Source of the DNA: Cryphonectria parasitica EP155
Taxonomy: Eukaryota > Ascomycota > Sordariomycetes > Diaporthales > Cryphonectriaceae
Assembly: GCF_011745365.1 (NCBI RefSeq)
Contig: NW_024468911.1
Span: 62,001 to 126,000, forward strand
Reading direction: 5' to 3'
Length of the DNA: 64,000 bases
Below are positions 10,939-19,905 of the stretch, one piece after another; positions within the stretch are counted from its first letter, which is position 1, and each line of letters opens with the position of its first letter. Under the pieces are notes generated by a model that was not told the origin of the DNA, ran no database searches, and was given only the letters and a program-made list of their open reading frames with translations. The position numbers and the translations under genes were made by a program.

Positions 10939-11716
10939 TATAGCAATACTATCAAAACAATATCCTATTGATTTACTTGCCTTCTCATACTTCTTATATA
11001 TTTTAGCCTCTTAATCTAAGAGTTTTCTCATTTCTCAAGAAAGCATATAAACGAAAAGTTAGTTCTATAAGCTAGTAGAAGGATTCAACAGTTTTTAGCA
11101 AGCAAATATTTCTCGAAATCTATCATCAGGCTTGCTTAGAAAGCTTTTCGAGCTAGAATATCAAGTCTGGATGAAATGCTTCAGGCTTATAGCCTGTTAG
11201 ACTCTCCAAGCTACTTCTCAGCCCTCTTCTCCTCGAGAACATTCCTCAGTTCATCCAAATTCAGGCAAATTCAAAATCAACAATATCAACAGCAGCTCAG
11301 AATACTCTGAAAGCCTCCTCAAGCCAGCCAGTTATCTTTTCAATGCCTTGCAAGGCTTGAGATCTATATTATCAATTATAGCAGAATCAGCACCAGCTTT
11401 CATCTTTACTAGTACAACGTATACTCTTCAGAAAGATATGCAAAGCATTTAGTAAGAGGGATATTGAACTGAATAGAGCTTTGGAGAAGAATGAGATACT
11501 GGAAAAGTAGGCTGACGCTAGAAAGCTAACTAAAAGAAGGAAGGTGGATACAAGCTCAAATTCGAGGTTTGCAAATATTGAGGCTATACAGAAGGCTCAA
11601 AATGCAGTCAATAGGAATGATGATAGTCTAGATGAAGAGAACGATGCCGAATTACCTACTGATGAGGAGGATTGCATCGTGGTGGCTGATTAGGAAGAGA
11701 AATGTATATAAATCAA

Positions 11717-11741
11717 TATATATATATATATATATATATAT
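11717..11741. repeat. AT dinucleotide microsatellite
   Basis: A run of about twelve TA units directly inside the right inverted repeat of the transposon. Confidence 0.9.
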
Positions 11742-11804
11742 GCGGTGTGGCTGGCCAGGGGTGTCCACAAGGGGGGGGGTGTCCACAAGGGGGTGCTTCG
11801 ACTT
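11742..11804 (-). repeat. Right terminal inverted repeat with 18-bp internal duplication
   Basis: 63 bp. It equals the reverse complement of the 45-bp left repeat, except that the 18-mer GGGGTGTCCACAAGGGGG is present twice in tandem. Confidence 0.92.
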
Positions 11805-11845
11805 AATGTATTCTACAGTGCTTGGACTCTTTATAATTTGAGTGT

Positions 11846-12711
11846 ATGCTAGGAGCGTGTCAGAAGCTAGTCGTCCTCCAGTCTGGCGGCAGCAAAACAC
11901 CCCTCTGGCTTGTTCATCCCGGAGTAGGCGGAGTTCTCGTTTTCATCAGCTTAGCTCAAAATATGAAAGATGACGAGCGGCCCATATACGCATTGCGGGC
12001 TCGGGGTTTCGAGACCAATGAACAGAATTTCGAATCCGTCATCAACGCTGTAAACATATATGCAGAAACAATTCAGCGCCAGCAGCCACATGGACCGTAT
12101 GCTCTTGCTGGATATAGCTATGGTGCGATGTTGGCTTTCGAGACTGCGAAAAAAACTCGAAAGCTCCTGGGAAATTGTTGGGTTCCTGGGAAGCTTCAAC
12201 CTCCCGCCGCCCCACATCAAGCATTGCATGCGGCAGCTCACCTGGCCCATGTGCTTATTGCATCTTTGTCAATTTCTTGGAATTCTTGATGATGAATATG
12301 TCGATAATACGATCAAGCAAAACACGGCTTACAGCAATCAGCCTCGCGTGGTTGCGTTGCAACATGTGCTGAACTCGGCTGATCAAGATCGCTTACGTGC
12401 TCTGGGGATGGATGAGGCTGCGCTGCTTTCGGTGGGCTGATGTCTCTTTTGGGCTACAGAGCATGGCTATAGACTATGAGCTATCAGGCTGTGTATCTGT
12501 ACTGGACATATTTCACGCGGAACCATTAGCAGTGGCGGCATCTTCTCGAAGTGAGTGGGTGAACCAACATCTGATGTGCTGGAAAGACTTTTGCCGTACG
12601 GAACCTCGATTGCATGGGGTTGGGGGTGGCCATTATACAATGCTTGGGCCTGATTATGTTGCAATGTTTACAAAAATATTGCGATCTGCATTAGAAGAAA
12701 GATACATATGA
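11846..12711 (+). pseudogene. Orphan thioesterase domain of an NRPS-like synthetase (A-T-TE type)
   Basis: The translation starts with LVVLQSGGSKTPLWLVHPGVG and contains YALRARGFE and the serine nucleophile elbow AGYSYG, the hallmarks of a type I thioesterase domain (PF00975). The detailed pattern resembles the TE of fungal NRPS-like A-T-TE enzymes such as quinone or furanone synthetases. Two apparent +1 frameshifts break it: one at the 7-A tract 12149-12155, one near 12430 (GGTGGGC). Reading across both, the matching C-terminal part continues to a stop at 12709-12711, including GGGHYTML around the likely catalytic His. No adenylation or carrier domain lies upstream; the transposon's right terminal repeat is 42 bp away. 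It is therefore the decapitated 3' end of a synthetase gene and non-functional. Confidence 0.75.
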
Positions 12712-13681
12712 GTATAATTAGTAGAGAATTGCAATGAAAGAATCGAGTGTACCAAGAAGAAAAGGAAAACAAAATATAATGAGCACTGCTGCAATCCAAA
12801 ACATCTAAATATACAAAATAAATAGGTTAAAAAAAGCTGTAGATATCAATTACTCAATAAAGGTAATCACAATATCGTCATTCACACTTCTTCTATTTCT
12901 CTACTGCAGATAGTAAACAGTACCTTTTTAAAGTATGCGGACACTTTTTAACCTGACGGGAACATTGTGCTTGAAACCTAAACAAAAATCTCCAGCATAG
13001 GTTTCTGCAATCTTCTTCCGGAATCTCATCACTACGTACTCAAGAGAGAAGAGCATTCGCTGAGCAGTCTTATGGAAAGGGGACTTTCGGGCTCTGTGAG
13101 CTCTCTGCAATCCCGGCACAGCATCTTCAAGCTACCTAGTTTCCTTCTTATAATACTCTTACTTTATTATTATCATAACTTCTTATCTATCTATCCATTA
13201 TTTCAGGTACTACGTACTATATGCTGTGTATAATTAGCTTATATGCTATTGCCGCTCTTATAAATAACCGCGTTATGCTTCTAATAGCGCTTCATTTTCT
13301 TTTATTTTGTTACAAGTCAAGATGGTTTTTCTGCAATCTGTTCTGTTATATTCTGTCGTTATATATATTTATCATATCTCTCTCAATTCATATTAATCTT
13401 GCTATATTATTATAGTTAATACTAACTCTGCTTACTCATTACTGAAATATCGGGATTATCGAGTAATTGCGGTGATTTGTTACTTAGATTAGAAAAACCG
13501 CTCCATGACTATTGCGATTTATACCTATTAGTTGCTCCTTTGATACTAACGCTGAGTTACATAAGCGCTATACTGGATGTTGGATCCAATAATTAGCATT
13601 CTTGGGTTCTCTATTCCTGTATCTCGTTTCGTGATCTGCATGTTGGATGGGCTTTAACAAAATGTGCTAAAGTTTTAGATG
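12712..13681. other. AT-rich intergenic region, no supported gene
   Basis: About 970 bp of AT-rich sequence with only short frames. The longest, 12928-13119 on the minus strand, shows no recognisable domain. It is probably decayed repeat-derived DNA. The segment at 13613-13655 has weak similarity to 63139-63186. Confidence 0.5.
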
Positions 13682-15232
13682 TTAACTACTTGTGCAAAGG
13701 CTGTTCTGGATTTGCTTCAACTGCTGCTCCACCTCAATCTTCAGCTCACGGACAGCCTCTAACGAACCGCGCGGGTCATGCAATTTGGACAGCTGGCTGC
13801 TTGCTACGAGCATGTCCAAAGTCTGGTTCTGGCGGCGGATGAAATGAGCGCAAAACTGCACTACAGTAACCAGCTGGAGATGAACTCGCTCAGCTTTATG
13901 CATCGTGCGGCCGCCCTGGACTTCTCCCATATGCATTCCCTGGTTGATGATGGCGGGTGCGGCAACCGTGAGCGATGCTGTTTGTTGCTGAGACTTGAGC
14001 GCGTCAGCGCTGCGCTGGAGGGCGAGCAGAATCGTCACGTCCATGTTCAGGAGCAGAGTCACGCAGACGATAACTAGCTGGTGAGCAACCAAATAGGCAT
14101 GGCTTCCATGGTGAGGATCGTATGTCGAGCCGCATGTGGCGGTCGCCTTGGCCGTCGTGGAGGTCGAGGGGCTTGGTGCTGCTTCGCTGGCCCTCACAGT
14201 GCTCTCACGCACGTTCTGTACGATATTCAGCAAGTGGCTGGATGCCGACAACATATGCTGGAGTAGATCGATAGGGCTCTGAGGCTCCTCGTCCAGATGG
14301 TGCGGCGGCGCAGCAGTAGGGCCCGAGGGCGCCGGTCCCTGCATAAGCCAATCATTAACGGACTTAAAGACAGCTTCGATGCCGAGTTGTAGCTGCGCTG
14401 CCGAATCTTTGTCCTCACAGGCCCAGGTCGTGTGCAGGAATTCTGCCAGGAACGTCCGTGAGGGGCTCAACAACTGTGAGAGCCGTGTGCTGAGCCGGGA
14501 CAGATGGACGACGCTAAGCTCAAAGCCGTTGTCATTCACGGTAGATGCGGCGCCGCTTCGGCTCTCGTGGATCCCTTTGGCCACGCTGCGGGTCTCTGCT
14601 TGTTCGTTCTCCAAGCAACGGCCGTCTTCATCGATATGAGCCCCACCACCGGCCCCACTTCCAGTTCCTGCAGGTGTCCTAGCCTTGTCCTGTCCGACTG
14701 AAAGAGCAGCCTGGGTTTCAAGCGCAGGGTCTATGATGAATGGTGGTATTGCCGTCGGGACGATGCCTAGCATGCTGTCACCGATCTGGTCGTCATGCCA
14801 CCACGAGGGCCAGAAATTAGCAAAGCCGTGGATCTGTGGGTCCAATTGAGTGCTCTCAAACTGCTGGTCTCGGGGTGGTTGTATGGGTGATGCAGGCATA
14901 GCTGGGAACGGGGAGGTCGCATTCGGACTCTCGGATGTGTCATCCAACGTGGCGCCCGCACGGGTCGAGGTAGTGGTAGAGCTCGGCGCGGTGGATGAAC
15001 TCGGGGACTTTGGCGCCGATGGCACGTCGCTGAGGCGGTACAGCGAGGGGCGCCCCTTAGGCAAGCTCGAGCTGTACACGCATACAACGCCCTTCCGGAG
15101 GCACCGCTCACACGTGCCGCTCTTGCGATTATATGGCCGTATGCACCGCAACTTCTGCCCGTGGCAACGATCACAGGACTGCCGTCGTGGCGTTGTGGTT
15201 GTGGTATTCAGAGGCGGTCCCATGCTATGCAT
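13682..15232 (-). CDS. AflR-like Zn(II)2Cys6 transcription factor
   Basis: Single-exon gene of 516 codons from the ATG at 15232. Residues about 19-50 form a zinc binuclear cluster with spacing C-x2-C-x6-C-x10-C-x2-C-x6-C (CDRCHGQKLRC ... CERCLRKGVVC), followed by a basic linker (LPKGRPSLYR). The middle is Ser/Thr/Pro- and Ala-rich low-complexity sequence. The C-terminal half (about 230-516) has the helical layout of AflR-type regulators, including a LVAHQLVIVCVTLLL stretch and a Gln/Lys-rich last helix. The predicted role is a nuclear pathway-specific activator of the neighbouring cluster. It is the leftmost cluster gene and is co-directional with the MFS exporter. The target genes are inferred from position only. 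Confidence 0.85.
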   Translation of the reverse strand: MHSMGPPLNTTTTTPRRQSCDRCHGQKLRCIRPYNRKSGTCERCLRKGVVCVYSSSLPKGRPSLYRLSDVPSAPKSPSSSTAPSSTTTSTRAGATLDDTSESPNATSPFPAMPASPIQPPRDQQFESTQLDPQIHGFANFWPSWWHDDQIGDSMLGIVPTAIPPFIIDPALETQAALSVGQDKARTPAGTGSGAGGGAHIDEDGRCLENEQAETRSVAKGIHESRSGAASTVNDNGFELSVVHLSRLSTRLSQLLSPSRTFLAEFLHTTWACEDKDSAAQLQLGIEAVFKSVNDWLMQGPAPSGPTAAPPHHLDEEPQSPIDLLQHMLSASSHLLNIVQNVRESTVRASEAAPSPSTSTTAKATATCGSTYDPHHGSHAYLVAHQLVIVCVTLLLNMDVTILLALQRSADALKSQQQTASLTVAAPAIINQGMHMGEVQGGRTMHKAERVHLQLVTVVQFCAHFIRRQNQTLDMLVASSQLSKLHDPRGSLEAVRELKIEVEQQLKQIQNSLCTSS

Positions 15233-16317
15233 ACGTCTGTCGTGGTCTTTATATGACGATTTGATGTTGTTCTACAGGTTGGTTTGACCGTGTGATCCTG
15301 TGTCCCCCGGTGTGACGTGCAGCAAATCAGTTGTTTCTTATATTATCTGAAGACTTGTTTAGTCGTAATTAAATGTATCATAAACACCTTAAACGCCTAT
15401 CAGCACTTCATTATAAGCACTGCTGCACAACGGCAACGCCATATCACTGATAGGATCGGTGAATTACGTACAAGGCTTGAGTTGAACCGCATACAGTTTA
15501 ACAAGGTTATTTGACGTAATGGCCTCATGTAGGAATAGATGGTGTAAGACGACATGCATCTTTGCAACTTTAATGTGTGCATTTCATAACCAAGACTGGC
15601 AGAACTGCTATTCTGATCCCTGGACCTGCCTGCACGCCGTCAGGCTCGGCATGCTGTTAGGCTTCCATAATCCTGACGGATTACCAACCCCAGTTTTCGA
15701 ATTATCACTTTTGTCACCGGCGACAGCCATGCAGCGTATTCGTGTCCACTATCTGAGAGGACTTACTCAGTGCCTCTCATCATTGGCGAAGGCTAAAGGG
15801 ACATCTTTGTATGGCGTAGTCCATTCGCTAACGTGGGCTGAGATCAGAAGCCGGATGACCGGGGTTGATTCGTCCATCTAACGGAAGGATTCTACTCAGA
15901 TACTAAGCGAGAGAGAGGGAGGGGGGGGGGGTGCTTATTCCTTTATACCTGGGTGTGCATATCGGAGCCTCACAATCTCTAGTTCGAGAAATCCAGTTTG
16001 GAGAAAGTAATTCCTATGCAAGGTATTTCCTAGGCTGCTTGCTCTCCTAGCTCTCACTACCTCTAATTCCCCGTATGAAGTGCCGAAATCAGCCCACGGG
16101 CGCTGCCTCTGTTCCGTCTCACTACCTCCGTTCCTCCCGTAATGAGTGCCGAAATAGGAGGTTACTGAAGAAAAATGTGTCCACATTTTTTCTTAACACA
16201 TTTTTCTTGCACAAATTCAATAAAGTCAATATTTGTAACATAGTACAAGGACACTTTGGTGGAATTTATTTGTTACGCGGCCACTGGCCGGTTTTGGTAC
16301 AACCGGGGGTTATAAAT
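15233..16317. other. Upstream of the regulator; unassigned open frame
   Basis: Contains a plus-strand open frame (15519-15881, 120 codons) encoding PWTCLHAVRLGMLLGFHNPDG and a hydrophilic tail. I do not recognise it, and it may be a gene remnant. A poly-G/purine tract lies at 15906-15931, and an imperfect direct repeat (16053-16155) follows. A CGGAAGGAT motif occurs at 15882-15890, about 650 bp upstream of the regulator start. The inverted repeat CCGGTT/AACCGG at about 16288-16306 lies just beyond the exporter stop codon. Confidence 0.45.
16053..16155. repeat. Imperfect direct repeat, 65-bp period
   Basis: Copies at 16053-16089 and 16118-16155 share CTCACTACCTC at the start, CCGTA in the middle and GTGCCGAAAT at the end. 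Origin unknown. Confidence 0.65.
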
Positions 16318-18322
16318 CTATGCAGACTCGCTGGCCGATGCATCCTTCTTTTGAGCGTCATCCAAATGGGTCGGCAGCCTGCCCCAAGGCACGAGGAAGG
16401 TTACCAAAAAAGCGATGCCGCAAAAGCCAATCGAAGTGGCAAAGGCGGCTTTGAGTCCATGCATGTACGCCACGAGTACACCGGGTAACTCCTCCGCCGT
16501 GAAGACGGTGCGGAGTTCCGAAGCGCCCGTGGCAATGAATTTAGACGCGTTGACCCCAGGAGCTGACGTGCGCAGTTTGACTAGTGCCTGGTTTATGAAG
16601 GCAGCCTCGGCCGAGGAAACAGTGAAAGCCCCGCCGACCGTTTGGAAGACTGGGCAGCTCGTCAGCATCTGAGTAGCCTCGCCCCGGAACGAAGAGAGGA
16701 GAGCTGAGATGGAATACTCACGATATAGGTTGGCCGTAACGGCTGGAAGGTCCTCTGGCTCTACACTAGCCTGGGCAATATTGAGGCCATTCTGAACCGA
16801 GAAAGCAATTGCAGCACCGGTGAGGATTTGATACCCAACCCATTTTGCTGTTGGCGTGTCGATCTCTAGCGTGTAAAGCAATCCGCACCCGATTGTACCA
16901 AATAGCCCGCCAACAAACATGGTTGGTGCAGGATAGCCTGTAAGCGCACCGGTATGATTAGCCTCAAGAAAATAAAGAATAATGATGAAGAAGTCGTCCT
17001 GACTCATGTCCAGGGAAATATAAGCCTGGATCTTGAAGCTAGCCTGGGTCGCAAGAGATGAAAACTCACCTGTCTTGGCAACAAAAAGGCCCCCGGCCAC
17101 GGCGAAGACGGCGACTGCCGCGACGATGGGCAAGTTATCGACCCCAGATTGAATCGCACCAGCGCCTTTGACAGACTGAAAATAGATAGGAAGGTAATAC
17201 AAGAGAAGGATCAGGTCGCCAAGAAAGAAGAATTGATAAGGGCAGACACTCCAAAGCGCCCTCTTTTTGAATAGGCGCGGGATCAGCATAGCCCATTCGT
17301 CAATGTAGATGGACCAGCAGATCAAGGCAATGATGAGAGCGACAAAGCCGACAAGCAGACCAATGACTTGGCTGCTCTTCCAGGGGTACACGGTTCCTGC
17401 ATACTGGAGGCCAAGAATAAAGCAGATGATGGCTGCCATGACAAGACAAATCCCGACGGGGTCCAGATGCAGTAGTTTGTGTTTGAGCGAAATAGGGGGA
17501 GGCCTAGCCGCAGCCGGAAGGTGGAAGAAGAGAAGGACAATGGCTGCGGCGAGCCCTCCGACAGGCAAGTTGAGGTAGAAACACCACCGCCACGTAACGT
17601 ACTCTGTAAAGGCGCCGCCTATCACAGGACCCAGTACAGAAGCGAGGCCGTATGTCAACCCGATCCAGCCCATAAGGATAGGCCGTGTTTTAGGCGGGGT
17701 GCTGAAGGCGACAATGCTGGTGCCGCCCACAGAGATTCCGGCAGCACCAACACCAGCAAGAGCTCGACCAACTATCAAAGCTACCGAGCTGGGCGCAAGA
17801 GCACAGACAAGGCTGCCGACTTCGAAGATGGCCAAGGTAAGGATGAAGCTCCACTTGATATCGAAGTACTTGAACACTTTGCCCCACGAGGCTTCAAGAC
17901 CACCAAAGGTCATGAAGTACGCTGCGCTGTACCAAGACACGTTCCCCAGGCCACCAAACTGGGTTGTGATCTTAGGAATAGCGGTGCCGACAATGGTCTG
18001 CTCATTGTGTCAGTAGTGGTATCAGATCATGAAATCTACTCTCGAGCTGTTGAGTCTGGGGAGCGTTGACACCACTGACCTGGTCCAATGAAATCAAAAA
18101 GACGCCCATAATGGATGCTCCAGCAAGGAAGAACAAACGAATGCCAGTCGGGTACATGTTGAGTTCCTGCTTCTCAGACTGGTTTCCATTAATTCCATTA
18201 ATGTCGCTAGAGTTTCGGACAGGCTTGTCGGCTTCCTCATCGCCGGAGCCCTTTTGCCTTGCCATTTCATGCTGCCTCAGCGTCGAATCCATCGTGTCTG
18301 CGTCTTCGTGCATCACGGCCAT
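16318..18322 (-). CDS. MFS exporter, 14-TM drug:H+ antiporter type
   Basis: Four-exon model: 18322-18080, 17997-17070, 16937-16722 and 16649-16318, giving 572 residues with consistent phases (0, 1, 1). The N-terminal 55 or so residues are hydrophilic and cytosolic. The membrane part begins [20 protein letters not shown], then [14 protein letters not shown]. Family signatures include [26 protein letters not shown] (antiporter motif C region) and the loop [10 protein letters not shown]. The last exon has an extended loop and a final TM ending at VPWGRLP. The family exports toxins and drugs (AflT-like). Here it most likely secretes the cluster product or protects the producer. It lies head-to-head with the first FAD oxidase across a 1.6-kb promoter region. 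Confidence 0.9.
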
Positions 18323-19905
18323 GTTCAGGAATCAGATACAGGCTCCCTTGGAGGTCTTAGCGCAATGATGGACTTTGGGATATGTGGGTCGTTGTGTATG
18401 GAGGTGATGAAGCAGAAACATCAAGCTGCAGCTACGCTTAACTTTAGAAGGAGTAGTGAGCCATTGTTTTTTTTTGGGGGGGGGGGGGGGTGTGATCACG
18501 ACCTCGAGAAATCAATCACAATTCAGTTGCAATTTGCGCCCGAGGGGGTTTTTGCGTGCGAGGGCTCCTGCTTTGCTTCAGTATCCATGTCGACGGACCG
18601 GGCCAGGTTCGATATGCATTCACATTACTAAAGGACCGATTTCATGGTGGGTTGGGTGCTTACCTGAGGCCCGGGCGGGACAAAATGGTAGTCTGGAACT
18701 TCCCGCCGGACAAAATTGTTGCGTTATGGCACCGCGCAACGGAAGGATTTCCGGAAGGATTTCGGGAGCGATCGGCAACTCGAATGATGGCTACCGATTC
18801 AGATGCGTTGAACGTTAGTCCAACTCATCAATCAGTACATAATATTAAAATCTCACACCGCCTGTCTTTGTACGGGCTGTACGCATAGATCTAGATCAGG
18901 ATTTGCGAGAGTGATTGTGTTCCTAAGGTTCTTAATCATGACGTTCTTTTGCGATCCCTGCCGAGGCCAAAGAGCACTTGAGCACGCGTGTTGAACCATG
19001 GTGCAGGGCGTAGGGGTTACATTCTCGGTCTTACCTAAGAGCATGAGCCGAGAGACTTTTAACATATTTTCATTTAAAACATTATTAAGTTGTTACTTTC
19101 TCTACTGCAAGATTAAAAGAATGTATTGATTAAATCGTATTCATATAATAATACTATGTTCATTCCATTCATATTTCTCATGTAAAATATATATATATAT
19201 ATATATTTGTAAATATAGCGAAGCTACTTGATTATTATTTCAAAAATTGAGTTTGGAATTTCTAATTATTGTAGCCGCTATAATATTCTAACCAGGTCTT
19301 AACCAGGTCTGATGCTCTATCCTGAGGTTTCGGTGACTTCTCGCCGCCCTGACTGGATGGGCTAGATACACCTTGGATCAGGCAGTGATCCTCGTACAGA
19401 TTCGTGTTTTCTGTTGCATAATTGTCGTTTGCCTGCTCAACAGCCCTGAATCAGAAGAGCCGAGTAGCCCACCGCATATATCAGCTCTCTTCAGCTCCGA
19501 ATATCTTGCCCTTCGACCGAATCATAGACAAGGGTCAATGGCAGATTGTCGAACGAAGCCACCGAGTCGTAAGCTTGCCAAGCTTGCCAAGCTCTGAGTG
19601 CTGGAGAGAATGAATAATACAAGCGAAGGATCTTGCGCCCGCACGTCTTCTTGGATCTCACCGAAAGCTCAGCATAACCCGGGGTAGCGGTTTTGTCGTA
19701 GTAATTTGCGCGGTATAAACAATGAGAGCCAGGATATCAAGGATCGTATGATTCGTATCACGATCAATGGACAATTCCAGCCTGCTTACTGAGCGTTCAG
19801 CAGCGATCCTCTCTGGATTCACCCCTCAGGATAACGAACAATACCTCCTGCACGGTCGCACACCGCTATCCATTCTTGCTACGTTTTGATCCCTCTCCAT
19901 GAATA
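18323..19905. promoter_or_regulatory. Divergent promoter region: MFS exporter / FAD oxidase 1
   Basis: 1.58 kb without a supported gene between two outward-reading cluster genes. It includes a T/G homopolymer tract at 18468-18491, an AT microsatellite at about 19188-19206 and the CGG-N8-CCG site listed separately. Open frames of up to 125 codons here show no domain. Confidence 0.55.
18740..18765. promoter_or_regulatory. Candidate Zn2Cys6 binding site CGG-N8-CCG
   Basis: CGGAAGGATTTCCG is an inverted CGG/CCG pair with five-base arms (CGGAA/TTCCG). A second overlapping direct copy, CGGAAGGATTTCGG, begins at 18752. It lies 418 bp upstream of the MFS start in the divergent promoter. Binuclear zinc proteins bind CGG triplets, so it is a plausible operator for one of the two cluster regulators. 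Not proven. Confidence 0.35.

Larger units (their letters stand above)
7834..11690 (+). pseudogene. pogo/Fot1-type transposase remnant (HTH_CENPB + DDE)
   Basis: The first open part (7834-8070) has the HTH region FPQEKKLAEWILVQES, then a second helical stretch ending ESFLKRNPEI, the typical N-terminal DNA-binding portion of pogo/Fot1 transposases. Past its stop, translated remnants continue to about 8300, including a degenerate NMNKAGI (compare NMDEAGI in the DDE domain) and LVLGSS. The LTR element interrupts the gene at 8570. After 10939 remnants of the C-terminal part reappear, including a basic TKRRKV-like segment and FANIEAIQKAQ at about 11520-11610. Many in-frame stops make it non-functional. 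Confidence 0.75.
7582..11804 (+). mobile_element. pogo/Fot1-like DNA transposon, decayed, with nested LTR element
   Basis: The boundaries are set by inverted terminal repeats: 7582-7626 on the left and 11742-11804 on the right, which is the reverse complement plus an internal 18-bp duplication. Between them lie remnants of a pogo-family (CENP-B N-terminal HTH plus DDE) transposase, interrupted by an LTR element at 8570-10933. Without the insertion the element would be about 1.86 kb. The sequence is AT-rich with many stops, consistent with repeat-induced or neutral decay. No TA target duplication is visible at the outer edges. Its neighbours are two unrelated gene remnants, so it sits at a rearrangement point. 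Confidence 0.85.

Noticed and set aside
11846..12289. Functional stand-alone thioesterase of the cluster
   Set aside because: The domain is interrupted by two single-base frameshifts and has no upstream start or partner domains. It is better read as a relic.
12928..13119. Short minus-strand frame in the AT-rich region
   Set aside because: 63 codons, no recognisable motif, in repeat-derived surroundings.
15519..15881. 120-codon plus-strand open frame upstream of regulator 1
   Set aside because: No recognised domain, no clear promoter or splice context. It may be a gene remnant, so it was not listed as a coding gene.
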